A stretch of DNA of 64,000 nt from Cyathus striatus. Its lineage: Eukaryota; Basidiomycota; Agaricomycetes; Agaricales; Nidulariaceae. Below the pieces are notes generated by a model, which was not told where the DNA came from, searched no databases, and saw only the letters and a list, made by a program, of their open reading frames with translations. The stretch covers positions 1,798,001 to 1,862,000 of the forward strand of contig JAOVFP010000002.1 of the NCBI GenBank assembly GCA_025738555.1, given 5' to 3'. The position numbers were made by a program, and so were the translations under genes. Positions 54,141-64,000 of this stretch are shown piece after piece; positions within the stretch are counted from its first letter, which is position 1, and each line of letters starts with the position of its first letter.

Positions 54141-55637
54141 TCGGCATATAACGCGCGCAGACGCGTAATGAAGGTGGGGTCTTTAAAGGCTTAAACGACG
54201 GCCTTCGAACCGCGACTATGCGACTATGCATAATGAACTGGTTGCTGGTTGGAACGGGGTGACAAACTCTGTAGTCAGTGGGCTGTGCACTGGTGACCCA
54301 GCTGCGCGACGTGATCAATTGGTCAATGCATTATGGAGTGGATATGTTAGATAGCGGAGAGGGAGGAGACCAGACGGCGAATGGTGCACTGTCACAGTGA
54401 CGATTGAAATGGAGCGGTCACATGAGTGATTCCCGTGGTATATTTTTGGACCTACTTGCCAGGCTACTTACGTGAGTCAACTATTCCAAGCTAAGATACG
54501 TGTTCATACGTGTTTAATATCATACTGTCGTGGATAAGATATGAAACCGCTATTTTTGAAAAGGTACAGGATGTCGTTACGAATACGGCTTTGTAAGTTT
54601 TTGCTGGGAAACGTATCCACCCACGCAATCGAGGGATTGATTTATTTTTCTGCTAACAGTGTAGATTATTACCTCGGGTTTAAAATACGTGTTCCTACGT
54701 GTTTTTATGTTGAAAATGACTCGGGCCTGGATTGAAAAGTATGTTTTCATGCGTCTTTATAGTAACTACGTCATTGTGTATCTTTGCAGATCTTTGTCCA
54801 CTATTGTAAAAATCGAATTCGGTTACTTGAATTTCTGGGCGGTTAGAGTTTGGTCACGGTTATGGTTCCGTTTGTTACATTTGGGGTATGACATATGCGC
54901 AGGAATGCATCTGGTCGCTTGTTGATTGAACTCGCTGTTTATGTAGAATGCTTAGATTTCTTGGGTTAAAGAATATGCGGGTGCAGATCCCATGCTTTGC
55001 TGCGCTTTGCAAGGTGTACTGACAGTGACACTTTGATCATGTGGATCGTAAAATAAGTTCTGCATAGTTGGAATGGCGCTGAAGCCTGCATAGTCAACAC
55101 TATAGTAAGCATTCCATGGTTCAATAGAGTTATATAGCAATCACACTTCATTTCGCTCGTCGGATTAATTACTAACGAAGATGACGCAGTTGGATCATGG
55201 ATGCTGCACGAATGAACGGGCATCTAGGCCCATGAGGTTCGATAGCTCTCACCGATGAGAATGGGTGCCGTTATTAGGGGAATTCAAATATGGCTGTTTT
55301 GTAGCGTCGATACGGATCAGTCGTTACAACGCTGCCGAAAAAGTCATTGAAAATTCAAACGGAGCGTCAAAACTTTCATACTCTTTGCATTTTCCTTCTT
55401 TTTACTTACAGATATCGCTACAATTTAGAGAATTGAGTTGCTATTGAGCTACTCATTGTTTATATCTACTATATTTAATTTTTTTTATGGACACGATGAA
55501 AGTCTATGGGTAAGTAGTAAGAAAGAACTTATGAACTCCGAAGTGATCGCCGAGTGTTGTTGCTAGGACGCGTTACGAATCACCTGTATCGTATCGCGTA
55601 TCTTCTAATTTGAATTCCCCTATTGAAACAAAAAATC

Positions 55638-55646
55638 AGTATATGT
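55638..55646. repeat. Left 9-bp target duplication
   Basis: AGTATATGT, identical to 59626-59634. Confidence 0.85.
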
Positions 55647-58600
55647 GGGGGTCACCAATCCCTATATGGCACGGAGCGTGACGTCACACAGTGTGACACA
55701 AAGCGTCCTAAATCTTGTCCCAAGTAGAAATTGACATAGCAAACCCAAATCTTGGTCGTTTTTCTTCATTTTTTTTGTGCTATAATACTATATTACATCT
55801 AAAGAATGCATACAAATATGTATTATAGGTACAACATATAATATTAATTAGGAAATACACTGCTCATTGCTCATCATCCCATTCACTATTGTTATCCTCA
55901 TCAAACAACTTATCAAACTCTTCCCCAGAGTCTTGGTCACTATTTGTGTTGTTTATAGTGATGTTCCAATCTCCTGATGTATAAAGGTCAATATCTGCTT
56001 GAAGGGAAACTCTCAGTTCAGGCAAATTTGCACTTAATTTTACTGCAAGTGCATGTTTACCCTTCAAACTTCTGTACTTTCTCACTTGATCCTTTACATC
56101 ATCTTTCTTCATCTTCATTATTTTATTTTTATCCAAAATAAGCTGAAGAGAAGCAACTCTTTCAGCCTCCTTAGCACCATTTATATCTTTTTCTATCTTC
56201 TTTCTTATATTTTCTTCTTTTCTCTTTTCAGAATACTGTATAATAGCTTGTTCCAATTTTCTCTCCTCTCCAGATGTTTTTTGAGCTTTCTTTCTTATAT
56301 GTTTGTAGTCTTTCTCCTTAAAGTATTTCATCATAAATGCATGTGTATCATTGTGATGGTACATGGCTTGTGCATTGTATTGAAGCAGAGTTAATTGTGG
56401 TTGCCAATGCATAAGAACTCTAAATGCACCCAGTGCCCCCTCATTCACATCATTTGTGGGTGATAGCCATGCCAGATCCCTCTCTTCTTCACTTGCTTCA
56501 TCAATCAGCCCTCCTGGTGCAAATTCTGATATAAATCAGTTCCATGTTTTTAATGCACCTTTCAGAAATTCAACTAAATATGGGCATAGATGAGGTAACT
56601 CTGATTTTATTTTTAAGATAGCATTTATAGCTTCAGGAGATTTCCATGGTTTTCTATCAAATGCTCCTGTTTCATATGTTGCATTATCACCAATAACAAA
56701 CTCAGGATCTTCAATGAGTCTATTAAGGAAATGAGAGACATCTTTATGAAGTGGACCAAGATTAAGCATATTCTCCTTATTAGCTGCAGCAGCTCATACA
56801 GCTTGAACATATGGCTGGCTGACTGCTTGTCCATAGATTGCTAATGCTGCAAGCTCTGTTTTGGTGGCAGAACACTGAAGGGCCTTATGCAAATTATACT
56901 CCATATGACTGAAACACATGTTATTTTTATTGTCACATGAAAACTCAAGGAACTCAATAAATTTTTCCAAATGGATAATGAGAACTGCTGCAGCTTCACA
57001 ATATGATCCAAATCAATTATTGGATGTATCTGGAAATGTAAAACTTCCAGGCTTCACATTTTCATTCCACCACCAACTGAATTTCTTATGATAACCTTTT
57101 TTATTATCTTTATTGTTGAAAATAGCTCCAGCAAGTGCAGCTGCTTTTATAGCACCTCCTACAGTAGTTGAAATTGCATCCTTCTGTGGCTTTGTTAGAT
57201 TATGATTATCAAATTGTATATCTTGAATGACTGAATCATTTGCTCGGTTTGGTAGTAATACAGGAGGTTGAACATTATTATCTTTCCAGTATGATGAAGC
57301 ATGGGTATAACCACCATGAACACTATTCATATCCTTATGGCAGCCACATCCTGCCCAGATGAATAACTTCATTATAGATTTTTCACGATCTGGTAATTTT
57401 TCATATAAATCTTTTCCAAGAGACTTTGTAAGTTCCTCCATCATTACAGCTTCTAATTCATTTCTTTCACTATTATCTAAGCTGTTCCATTTTGTTATTC
57501 CACCTGCAGATTTTATCATTTTCTTGCATGCTTTTAAATATTCAGGTTCAAGTTCAATATTTGAAATGTCCTCCATTGCTTTAGTTCCCAATGTTTTATC
57601 AACTGCATCACTTTTTTGCTGTTTAAATATCTCTGCATCTCTTTTCTCTTTTGCACAGTGATCACTATGCATACCTACAAGCTTGTGATATAGATTAATA
57701 AGTACCAGAAGCTCTCCAGTTTCTTCTCCAAGTGGACTATCATTGTAGGCAAGTGCAAGACTTTCAAGAATTACTTCCCAGTCTTTAATAGCCTCTGAGC
57801 TAGAACCATTCAATGATGGTCTAATTCCAACAGACTGTGTTGCAATATTAGTTTTTTCAGAGCTTTCACTATTGTAATCTTCAACTTTGTAGTTAAGATG
57901 TCTTGAATTATAGTTAATACCTTTATGTCCAGTTGAATCAGCTGAAATAGTAAAGCCTGTACACATACATAACTATATTTTATTCATATGAATTTAGAAT
58001 CAAAAGTGCTTACCTTGGGTTTGTAATAGCTCATAACCTAGCTGAATTTGTGCAGCATGAAATCCTTCTGCAATTACCCTTGATACTGTGGATTCACTAA
58101 CATCTCCAACTACTTCAATACCTGCAGTTTTGAAGACCTCTTTTATAATGTCACCTATATGTCCTCTTTTACAGCCTGCTTTAACAAGTACACGTATTAA
58201 ATGGCAGGTATCTTCTGTGTACACCCCTTTATATAACAGTGAATGAGTTAATTTCTTCCTAAGTGCAATTTCTTGAGCTTTATTTTGTGTCTTTAATTGT
58301 GATATTAACTCCTGTGTTTGTTTTTCAGCATTGAGTTTATTCTTGAGTAATAACACATTTTGTTCAAATGCTTTAAGAGATTTTGCCAGTTCTTGTTCTA
58401 ATTTCTTTTTATCATTTTCTAACACCATCATTGAATCCATGGTTGCAGAAATTTGAGCTACCAGTACTTTTATATCAGCTTTCAATTTTTTTTCTGCAAG
58501 CTCTGAGATTTTAAGATTATCTTTCAATTTTTCTCTTGTGGTAATAAGCCTTTGTTTTGTATGCCTTTCATTTCTAAGGCTTTTGTACAATTCAGATGCT

Positions 58601-59625
58601 TTATTTGCTGCAAAGTCTTTAGCCATTTTCAGTTCTTCAATAGTTTTATCCTTTCTATTGCATATTTTAATTTGTTCTTTAAGTTTAGACTCAAGAGTAA
58701 CAATCTGGCCCTGAGCAACAGCTAGCAAGTTCTTGATATTGACTAATTCTTGTTCTTGTGACTCCAGTTCCAGATTCTGGCTGGGCCCATCAGATTTATA
58801 AATATTCTTAGTGTTTTTAAGCCTCTCTATATGAGCTAATATTGCTTTTGTTTTTGCCATTTTTACTATGTCCTGTAATTTGCTAAAATAAGTAATAGAT
58901 TCAGTGATATACATAAATACTTGCTCAATAATGAAGATTATACTGAAGAAATGGCTTTGAATCAATAGTTGGTGTGTTTAGAATCACTTATTGGGGTGGT
59001 GGTTTGAGCTAGAGGTGTGTAGTCGATGAAAGATTAATAAATGAACACCTGGAAGCCATATGTGCGCCACACCTGAAGTGCATTGGCTGATTTCCCACGC
59101 TTTTTGGCAGAGCAAAACTTGAAACTGCGGCCGTGCAACGGGAACTCAATTTCACAACTCGTGTTAGTGATGAAATATGATCAGTTCCATTAGGAGAATA
59201 AAACTGTTGAGCCCGAATTTTTAATTTGTGATTGTTACCCCAAAATAATGACATATGACATACCAGATATCATGGTCAGAGATTATTTTTCAAAATTCTG
59301 GCTCAACAACATTGTTCTATTATGTTTACTGTACAATATTTGTTATTGAAGAAAGTTGGAATATTATGATTCTGACAGCTGGGCACAGAAATACTGATTT
59401 GATGCCTATTTTGGCAGAGAGATTGCATTAATTTGTGATTTTATTATGATATAACCAAATACACAAATATCCGTTCAGTAATATTAATGATACTATTCGA
59501 CCATATATATTACAAGTTATTTGAAGGTAATTAGAGGTTTGTAGCCCGAGATATTCGACTGGGACAATGGAAAAGGGCATGTGATGGCTGTCACGCTAGT
59601 GTGACATGCGTGATTGGTGACCCCC
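55647..59625 (-). mobile_element. TIR transposon with 9-bp target duplication (Mutator-like?)
   Basis: It starts GGGGGTCACCAATC and ends GATTGGTGACCCCC (14-bp perfect TIR, looser similarity with GTGTGACA inside). It is flanked by exact 9-bp repeats AGTATATGT (55638-55646 and 59626-59634). A 9-bp duplication and G-starting TIR are typical of Mutator-like elements. It encodes one minus-strand transposase-like gene with three in-frame TGA stops. 3979 bp. Absent from the inverted partner block at 34-39 kb, so it inserted after the duplication or was never in that copy. Confidence 0.85.
55864..58860 (-). pseudogene. Coiled-coil DDE-type transposase with three TGA stops
   Basis: Start at 58860 (MAKTKAILAHIERLKNTKN); one intron at about 57958-58014 (..GYELLQTQ|GFTISADS..). 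The first 200 residues are a long charged coiled coil. Then comes a DNA-binding-like region (LVKAGCKRGHIGDIIKEVF, then VSESTVSRVIAEG), and ISADSTGHKGINYNSRH as the candidate first catalytic Asp. Further on are IWAGCGCHKDMNSVHGG (candidate [C/D]xxH-type signature near the second Asp), GAIFNNKDNKKGY and FPDTSNN. The frame carries on through three TGA codons at about 57013, 56796 and 56536 to the acidic end (NNSEWDDEQ) at 55864. I recall this protein type from agaricomycete genomes but cannot give it a family name. The copy is inactive as it stands. Confidence 0.7.
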
Positions 59626-59634
59626 AGTATATGT
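59626..59634. repeat. Right 9-bp target duplication
   Basis: AGTATATGT, identical to 55638-55646. Confidence 0.85.
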
Positions 59635-59910
59635 ATTCCTTCTTCCCCGTCGGATCTTATCAGATAAATGTGGAACGAAAAGCACGGGGGAAGCATCTGG
59701 AAGCATTTGGCGCATGATGTGATTTGATTTGTAATGTGATGAGGAGCGCGTTGTCACGCCATGGCTAATTTGAAAGTGGGCTACCATTTGCATTAACATA
59801 GGTCTGAGTCAAGAGAAGGAAGGGCAGGTCTGCTTCCGTGCGCATTCAAAAAGATGCGACTCCTCGCCCTCCAATCTCTTTGGCTTATTCCTTTTGCCAT
59901 CCCTGCTGCT

Positions 59911-59918
59911 TATATACC
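59911..59918 (+). promoter_or_regulatory. TATA-like box upstream of MFS copy 2
   Basis: TATATA 111 bases before the ATG at 60022, then a CT-rich leader (TCTCTGTGCCTCCCCGCCTTTC). Conserved with copy 1. Confidence 0.5.
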
Positions 59919-60021
59919 CCGCTCATCCTTCTCTGTGCCTCCCCGCCTTTCCTCCTTCCTTGCTTCTAGAGACCAAGACAAAAGGTTCCTCCAGTGTTTC
60001 ACCGCAATCTAAACTGGAGGG

Positions 60022-63000
60022 ATGTCGTCTTCATCCAACGAGAAGAACTCTGTCGACCGTGTGCGTTCCAAGGAGGGCAATATGCACGCTAATGAGATTG
60101 AGGAGGAAAAGAGGTACCGGGAGAGAAGTGTTGCAAAATCGATATTGCTGGTTACGACTGTGTCTTTTGGGATGATTGTGAACGTGTGTTTCTCTTCATT
60201 CTTCCTTTCATAAATGTGCTATTCTAAGACACATGTATGGTAGTCTGCGAATAGTACGGCGACATCGTTATCCTTACCTACGATAGGCCACGAGCTGAAC
60301 GTTGCGGAATCTGAACTTCAGTGGCTGTTGTCTGCGTACTCGCTCAGCTCAGTGAGTCTTTCCGCTAAGCATGCAATCGTTCTATTTATATCGCTCACGT
60401 ATGGATACGGGGCGAAGCATGGTCGATGCGGACTGTTATCTTGGTCCCTTGTCCTGCGTTGTCTTTTGGCGTTTAGCATCATAGTGCGCATGTGCTGTTT
60501 ATTCTGCTTCTGAAAGTTGGGATTTGGCGTTTCGATAGGGCTCTGTGTTTCTTTTCGATTTTTTTTTTTCAATGCCATGTGCGTCGGAGGGGGAAGGCGC
60601 CGCTGTTACTCTGGCGGCAGCAAGGGCGCATTGCGAAGTACGATCATAGGTCGTTCTTCCGACTGCATCTGCATCACCTTTTTCCACTCCCTTGAACTCC
60701 TATTGGTAGCCTTTAGGAGCCTTCACGAGATCACACTTGCTGGTACACGCACTCGAGGAGTGGTTAATGCCATTCGACTCTTGCGAGTCGCCGGCTGGCG
60801 TGTACACTCGTGAACCCCAGCTTTCCTTCATCGACATGATGCCGTAACCTTGCTAGTCAGTTGTGTGCCCGTCGGGGTACCTCTATCACCGGCCTCTTAT
60901 CTTCTTTCTTGGATCTTCTTAAGCATCAGTCGCTGTTTGCTATCCTTTACGAGGAAACTTTTTCATATTACCCGATGGAATGATACTGCGCTTTTTAGTC
61001 AAGTAAGTTACTTCGTCATGGCGCTACGGGACATTGTATCGTACCTTACTCGGTTATTTCTTATTGACCTGCACGGGTGCACCTGCCCATGTGTGCCCAT
61101 TTGGACATATCGCCATCTGGATATGTGCGCTTCTTCTCCCATCGTTGGTGTATGCGTCTAGTGGTTTAATGCGTACGGGGGTGGGATATATGCGATATGC
61201 GGTCACTGTGCAGATTTTTATTTGCGTTACTTTTTTGTGGTTTGTGCGAGGTTGATTATTTATCTGGTGCTGCTCTTGTTCCTGCCTTTTCTCTATGCGG
61301 AGCAGGATCGGGGCGTCGATGGTGTGTGGCGCGTGATGTAGTGTTATATTGGTTGGCGGCGTTTGCGTCGTGTGTTCTGTACCATGCGTACACTTTTGCA
61401 AAGAAGTGCAGTTGTTGGTGACAGTACGGAGGGTTATGGCCGTTTCTTCCCTGTTTTTGACATTCGCGTATACTTAGGCGCGTTTGACGCGCCTGTCGCT
61501 GTTCGGTAGCGCCAGACTGGCTTGGCTTTGTTCACTTTATTGTTTACGTTCCTGTTCTACCTCTCTTTTACTCTTTTCCTCTTTCTAATTCTTCCTTCCC
61601 TTTCTTTCTGTCCTTTTCCCCCGTCTACCCGTATCTATTGCAATCCTAACATTGCATTAACGAATAGGGATGTCTCCTCCTCGTCTTTGGCCGACTCGCC
61701 GATCTTCATGGGCGCAAGAAGACGTTTTTGTTGGGTTCGTTGTGGCTGGTTGCGTTTACGCTTGGGTGTGGGTTTACGAATGGTGAGTGTTTTGTCTTAT
61801 ATACTTTTTGTTTTTTGGGCGGATGGGTAAGTGAAGTGCCGAGTGTTTGGGGCGTGGGCGAGAGAGTAATTGGAGGTTAAAGAGTAGAGATTGGTGAATC
61901 GGGACAATGGGGTGGATGAGTAAGGTGCTGTGGGTGGGGAAATCTCGGTCAATGTACTCGTCTTCGTACCTGAAGGGTATCCGACGCTGGATTCTTGCAG
62001 ATGCAGTGTTTGCCCTGAGGTCGGTAGCGCTTAAGCTAGCTTGTTCATTCATTTTTCTGCCTTTCGTCGGTGTCGGGTGCAGTGAACTGACGAATTTCTT
62101 TCTCCCTAGATATAACGACTCTTAACGTCCTACGCGGAATACAAGGTGCTGGAGCGGCTGCCACGATACCCGCCTCGGTATGTTCTTCCTCTCGCTGGGA
62201 TTCATCTGTCAGTAATGGTTGTTTCTCTATTCGCAGTTAGGAATCCTTGCGCATGCATTCCCCCCATCTCCCGCCCGCTCGCTTGCTTTTGCTACTTTCG
62301 CAGCTGGTGCACCTATAGGGGCAGTCGTCGGTAATGTGATAGGCGGTGTATTGACTCAATTTACCGCGTACGCCGCCCCTCCTCCGTCTTCCTTGGATGT
62401 CACTAACGCCCCATGATTGTAGTAAGACATGGCGCTCGCCATTCTACTTCCAAACTGGACTTGTGTTCCTGTGTTTCATCGGTGGTCTAGTTTCTATCGA
62501 CAAGGACCTGCCGTCCAGTGAGACGGATAGAAGGGTAGACTGGATCGGGGCGTTTTTGGTTACTGGAGGGTTGGTGTTGATTGTGTTTGTGCTTGGGCAG
62601 GGAGAGATTGCGCCTGATCAGTGGAAGACTCCTTGTATGTTCTTCTCTCGCCTTCGCCAGCTTTCGTCTCTGATCTTGGTGCAGACATCATTGCGCTGCT
62701 CATTGTAGGCGTTATTCTCCTTGTTCTTTTCCTGTTCTGGCAACGGCGACTCGAGAAGTTACTCGACGACCCAGAGAACAGAGAAGTCGAAGTCAATGGA
62801 TGGTACCAGTCTCTAACGACCTCTCCACCGCTGATGAGGCCCTCGCTGTGGACTAGAGCGCACGGAAAGCTCGCTGCAACGATGGCTATTGCCTTTTTGA
62901 ATTGGTGTGCGTTCATGGCTTGGAGTTTCTGGGTGCAGGTGCGTTGTTTTTGGTTTATTGGAATGGTTGTGCTAAGGCAAGGGATAGCTTTATTATCAGG

Positions 63001-63760
63001 ATTATAAGCAGCTGAGCGCTATACGGACTGTTGTGCGGTTGATGCCTATGATGGTTTCGGGGACTCTGTGTAATGTATTTGTGGGGGTTATGGCTGCTCG
63101 TGTGCCGATGATCTATCTCATGGGTATGGCTTCATTTACTTTCTTTGAGTAGTTTGACTAATGGATATGGCTCAGTAATCGGCACGATAGGCAGCTCCGC
63201 TGCATGTTTACTGTTTGCTGTCATCAAAGAGAACGCGACGTACTGGGCGTTCGGCTTTCCCTCAACTACGATATCCGTCATCGGCGCTGATTTTGTGTTC
63301 TCTGCTGGCACGTTGTTCATTGCTAAGGTTGCGTTACCTCATGAGCAGAGTGTCGCTGGGGCTTTGTTCCAGACTATGACCCAGGTGAGCTTTCTTGCCG
63401 AATAGATGGGTGTGCTGTGCTGATATGGAGTAGTTGGGAACGGCCGTGGGTATTACTGTGTCTACGGTTGTGTTCAATCGTGTTACGATAAAGAATGGTG
63501 GGGTTATGGTGCTGGCGAGTTATCAGGCTGCTCAGTGGACGTATTTTGCGTTTGGGTGTATTGGTATGTCTGTCTCGTTCCTATGTTTTTTTCCTTTCTC
63601 AAGTTGTTTGTTAGCCGTTATACTTGCGCTGTTATCCTTCAGAGGTGTAGGCGTCGTAGGGCATCATCAGGAAAAGAGCCCAGATCCCGAAAGGACAGCT
63701 ACGAATAGTAAGGAGGAGGGGGTTAAGTCAGAAGGGGAGGTTGATGTCAAGGCTTTTTGA
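60022..63760 (+). CDS. MFS drug-efflux-type transporter (DHA2-like), copy 2
   Basis: Exons: 60022-60183, 60244-60351, 61668-61782, 62110-62177, 62237-62367, 62423-62634, 62685-62938, 62988-63123, 63176-63384, 63434-63563, 63645-63760; 1641 nt, 546 aa, all junctions GT..AG and in frame. Motif A GRLADLHGRKK (98-108) and GAPIGAVVGNVIGG are kept, as are the charged cytosolic ends. The predicted role is proton-coupled export of a small toxic or secondary metabolite across the plasma membrane. Intron 2 (60352-61667) is 1316 bp, the counterpart of the oversized intron in copy 1. Differences from copy 1 are mostly conservative and no disabling change is seen, so both copies look functional. Substrate unknown. 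Confidence 0.92.
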
Positions 63761-64000
63761 TATGATTTTTGTCTATTGTCGGTTCAGGTTACGAAGATTC
63801 ATGTGTATGTAACGGTTATTTTATGTGGGCGTTTGTTGTTTTGAATGTGTGTAGTGTATTTACTGGCATACGTAGACTAGGTATAACGTATTAATAGAAC
63901 TTAGACTCGGAATTTTGATTGAAGGGGATGGCGAGGTGTTGGTTCTACTACTCAACCCGTTGAATGGCCTTACGATGGGTACGAGGGAGAACTCGCGTAG
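63761..64000. other. 3' flank of MFS copy 2 to window end
   Basis: Still homologous (inverted) to 34100-34295, including TTGGTTCTACTACTCAACCC against GGTTGAGTAGTAGAACCAAC. No gene. Confidence 0.6.

Larger units (their letters stand above)
52540..54370 (-). repeat. Block P, right copy (inverted)
   Basis: Reverse complement of 27170-28720 with many indels. Example: AGAACGACGAGAGTAACTCC at about 53725 pairs with GGAGTTACTCTCGTCGTTCT at about 27785. It ends about 100 bases before block M begins. Confidence 0.75.
54470..64000 (+). repeat. Block M, right copy (inverted), interrupted
   Basis: Matches the reverse complement of 34100-39260 and runs off the window end; at 63930-64000 the match to about 34100-34150 fades. 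It is interrupted by the element at 55647-59625. It carries the second MFS gene. Confidence 0.85.

Noticed and set aside
55355..55380. AAACGGAGCGTCAAAACTTTCATAC resembling a foldback right end.
   Set aside because: Only about 12 bases match and no partner arm is nearby; chance or a tiny remnant.
34100..64000. One single large palindrome covering the right half of the window.
   Set aside because: Block order (P, M against P', M') contradicts a single inverted duplication; gene content between the arms also differs.

Overview
The window looks like genomic DNA of a filamentous basidiomycete, probably an agaricomycete. The genes are split by many short GT..AG introns of about 50-60 bases. The window holds a 12-exon fungal cytochrome P450, two MFS drug-efflux-type transporters, three class III aminotransferases, and mobile elements of several superfamilies (LINE, Tc1-like, hAT, 9-bp-TSD Mutator-like, foldback). 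All assignments come from reading the sequence and recalling families; no search was run.

Layout. 1-2205: aminotransferase copy 1 (+). 3340-6407: a 5'-truncated LINE with a clean 12-bp target duplication, itself broken by a 1.9-kb TIR element. 7256-9390: aminotransferase copy 2 (+), a tandem duplicate that carries an extra leader exon. 9785-14586: a dead Tc1-like transposon holding a 1.5-kb foldback element. 16529-24968: a P450 whose intron 1 carries a 6.3-kb hAT insertion, and that hAT is filled by four consecutive giant palindromes (18148-23040). 25180-27170: a tRNA-like sequence and a gene fragment. 27170-28720: a duplicated block with an aminotransferase relic and degenerate tandem repeats. 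29526-32187: a multi-exon orphan gene. 34296-38052: MFS copy 1 (-). 39551-45638: two proline/serine-rich paralogous genes (-). 49458-51524: aminotransferase copy 3 (-). 52540-54370: inverted copy of the 27-28.7 kb block. 54470-64000: inverted copy of the 34.1-39.3 kb MFS block, interrupted by a 4.0-kb element with 9-bp target duplications. 60022-63760: MFS copy 2 (+).

The P450, the two exporters and the three aminotransferases would suit a small accessory or secondary-metabolism region, but no backbone synthase is visible, so a cluster is only an inference. The stronger story is structural. Tandem and inverted segmental duplications made extra copies of the aminotransferase and the exporter, and nested transposons shape the rest. 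Several insertions can be reconstructed to the base from their target duplications, and removing them restores the reading frame of the host sequence (P450 and LINE).

Most notable: (i) four tandem near-perfect palindromes whose two arms share copy-specific variants; (ii) a hAT whose 8-bp target duplication copied a splice acceptor, leaving the P450 coding sequence intact (511 aa) but with a 6.4-kb intron; (iii) loss of the mitochondrial-type leader in aminotransferase copy 1 by an exact 120-bp deletion between CATGT repeats.
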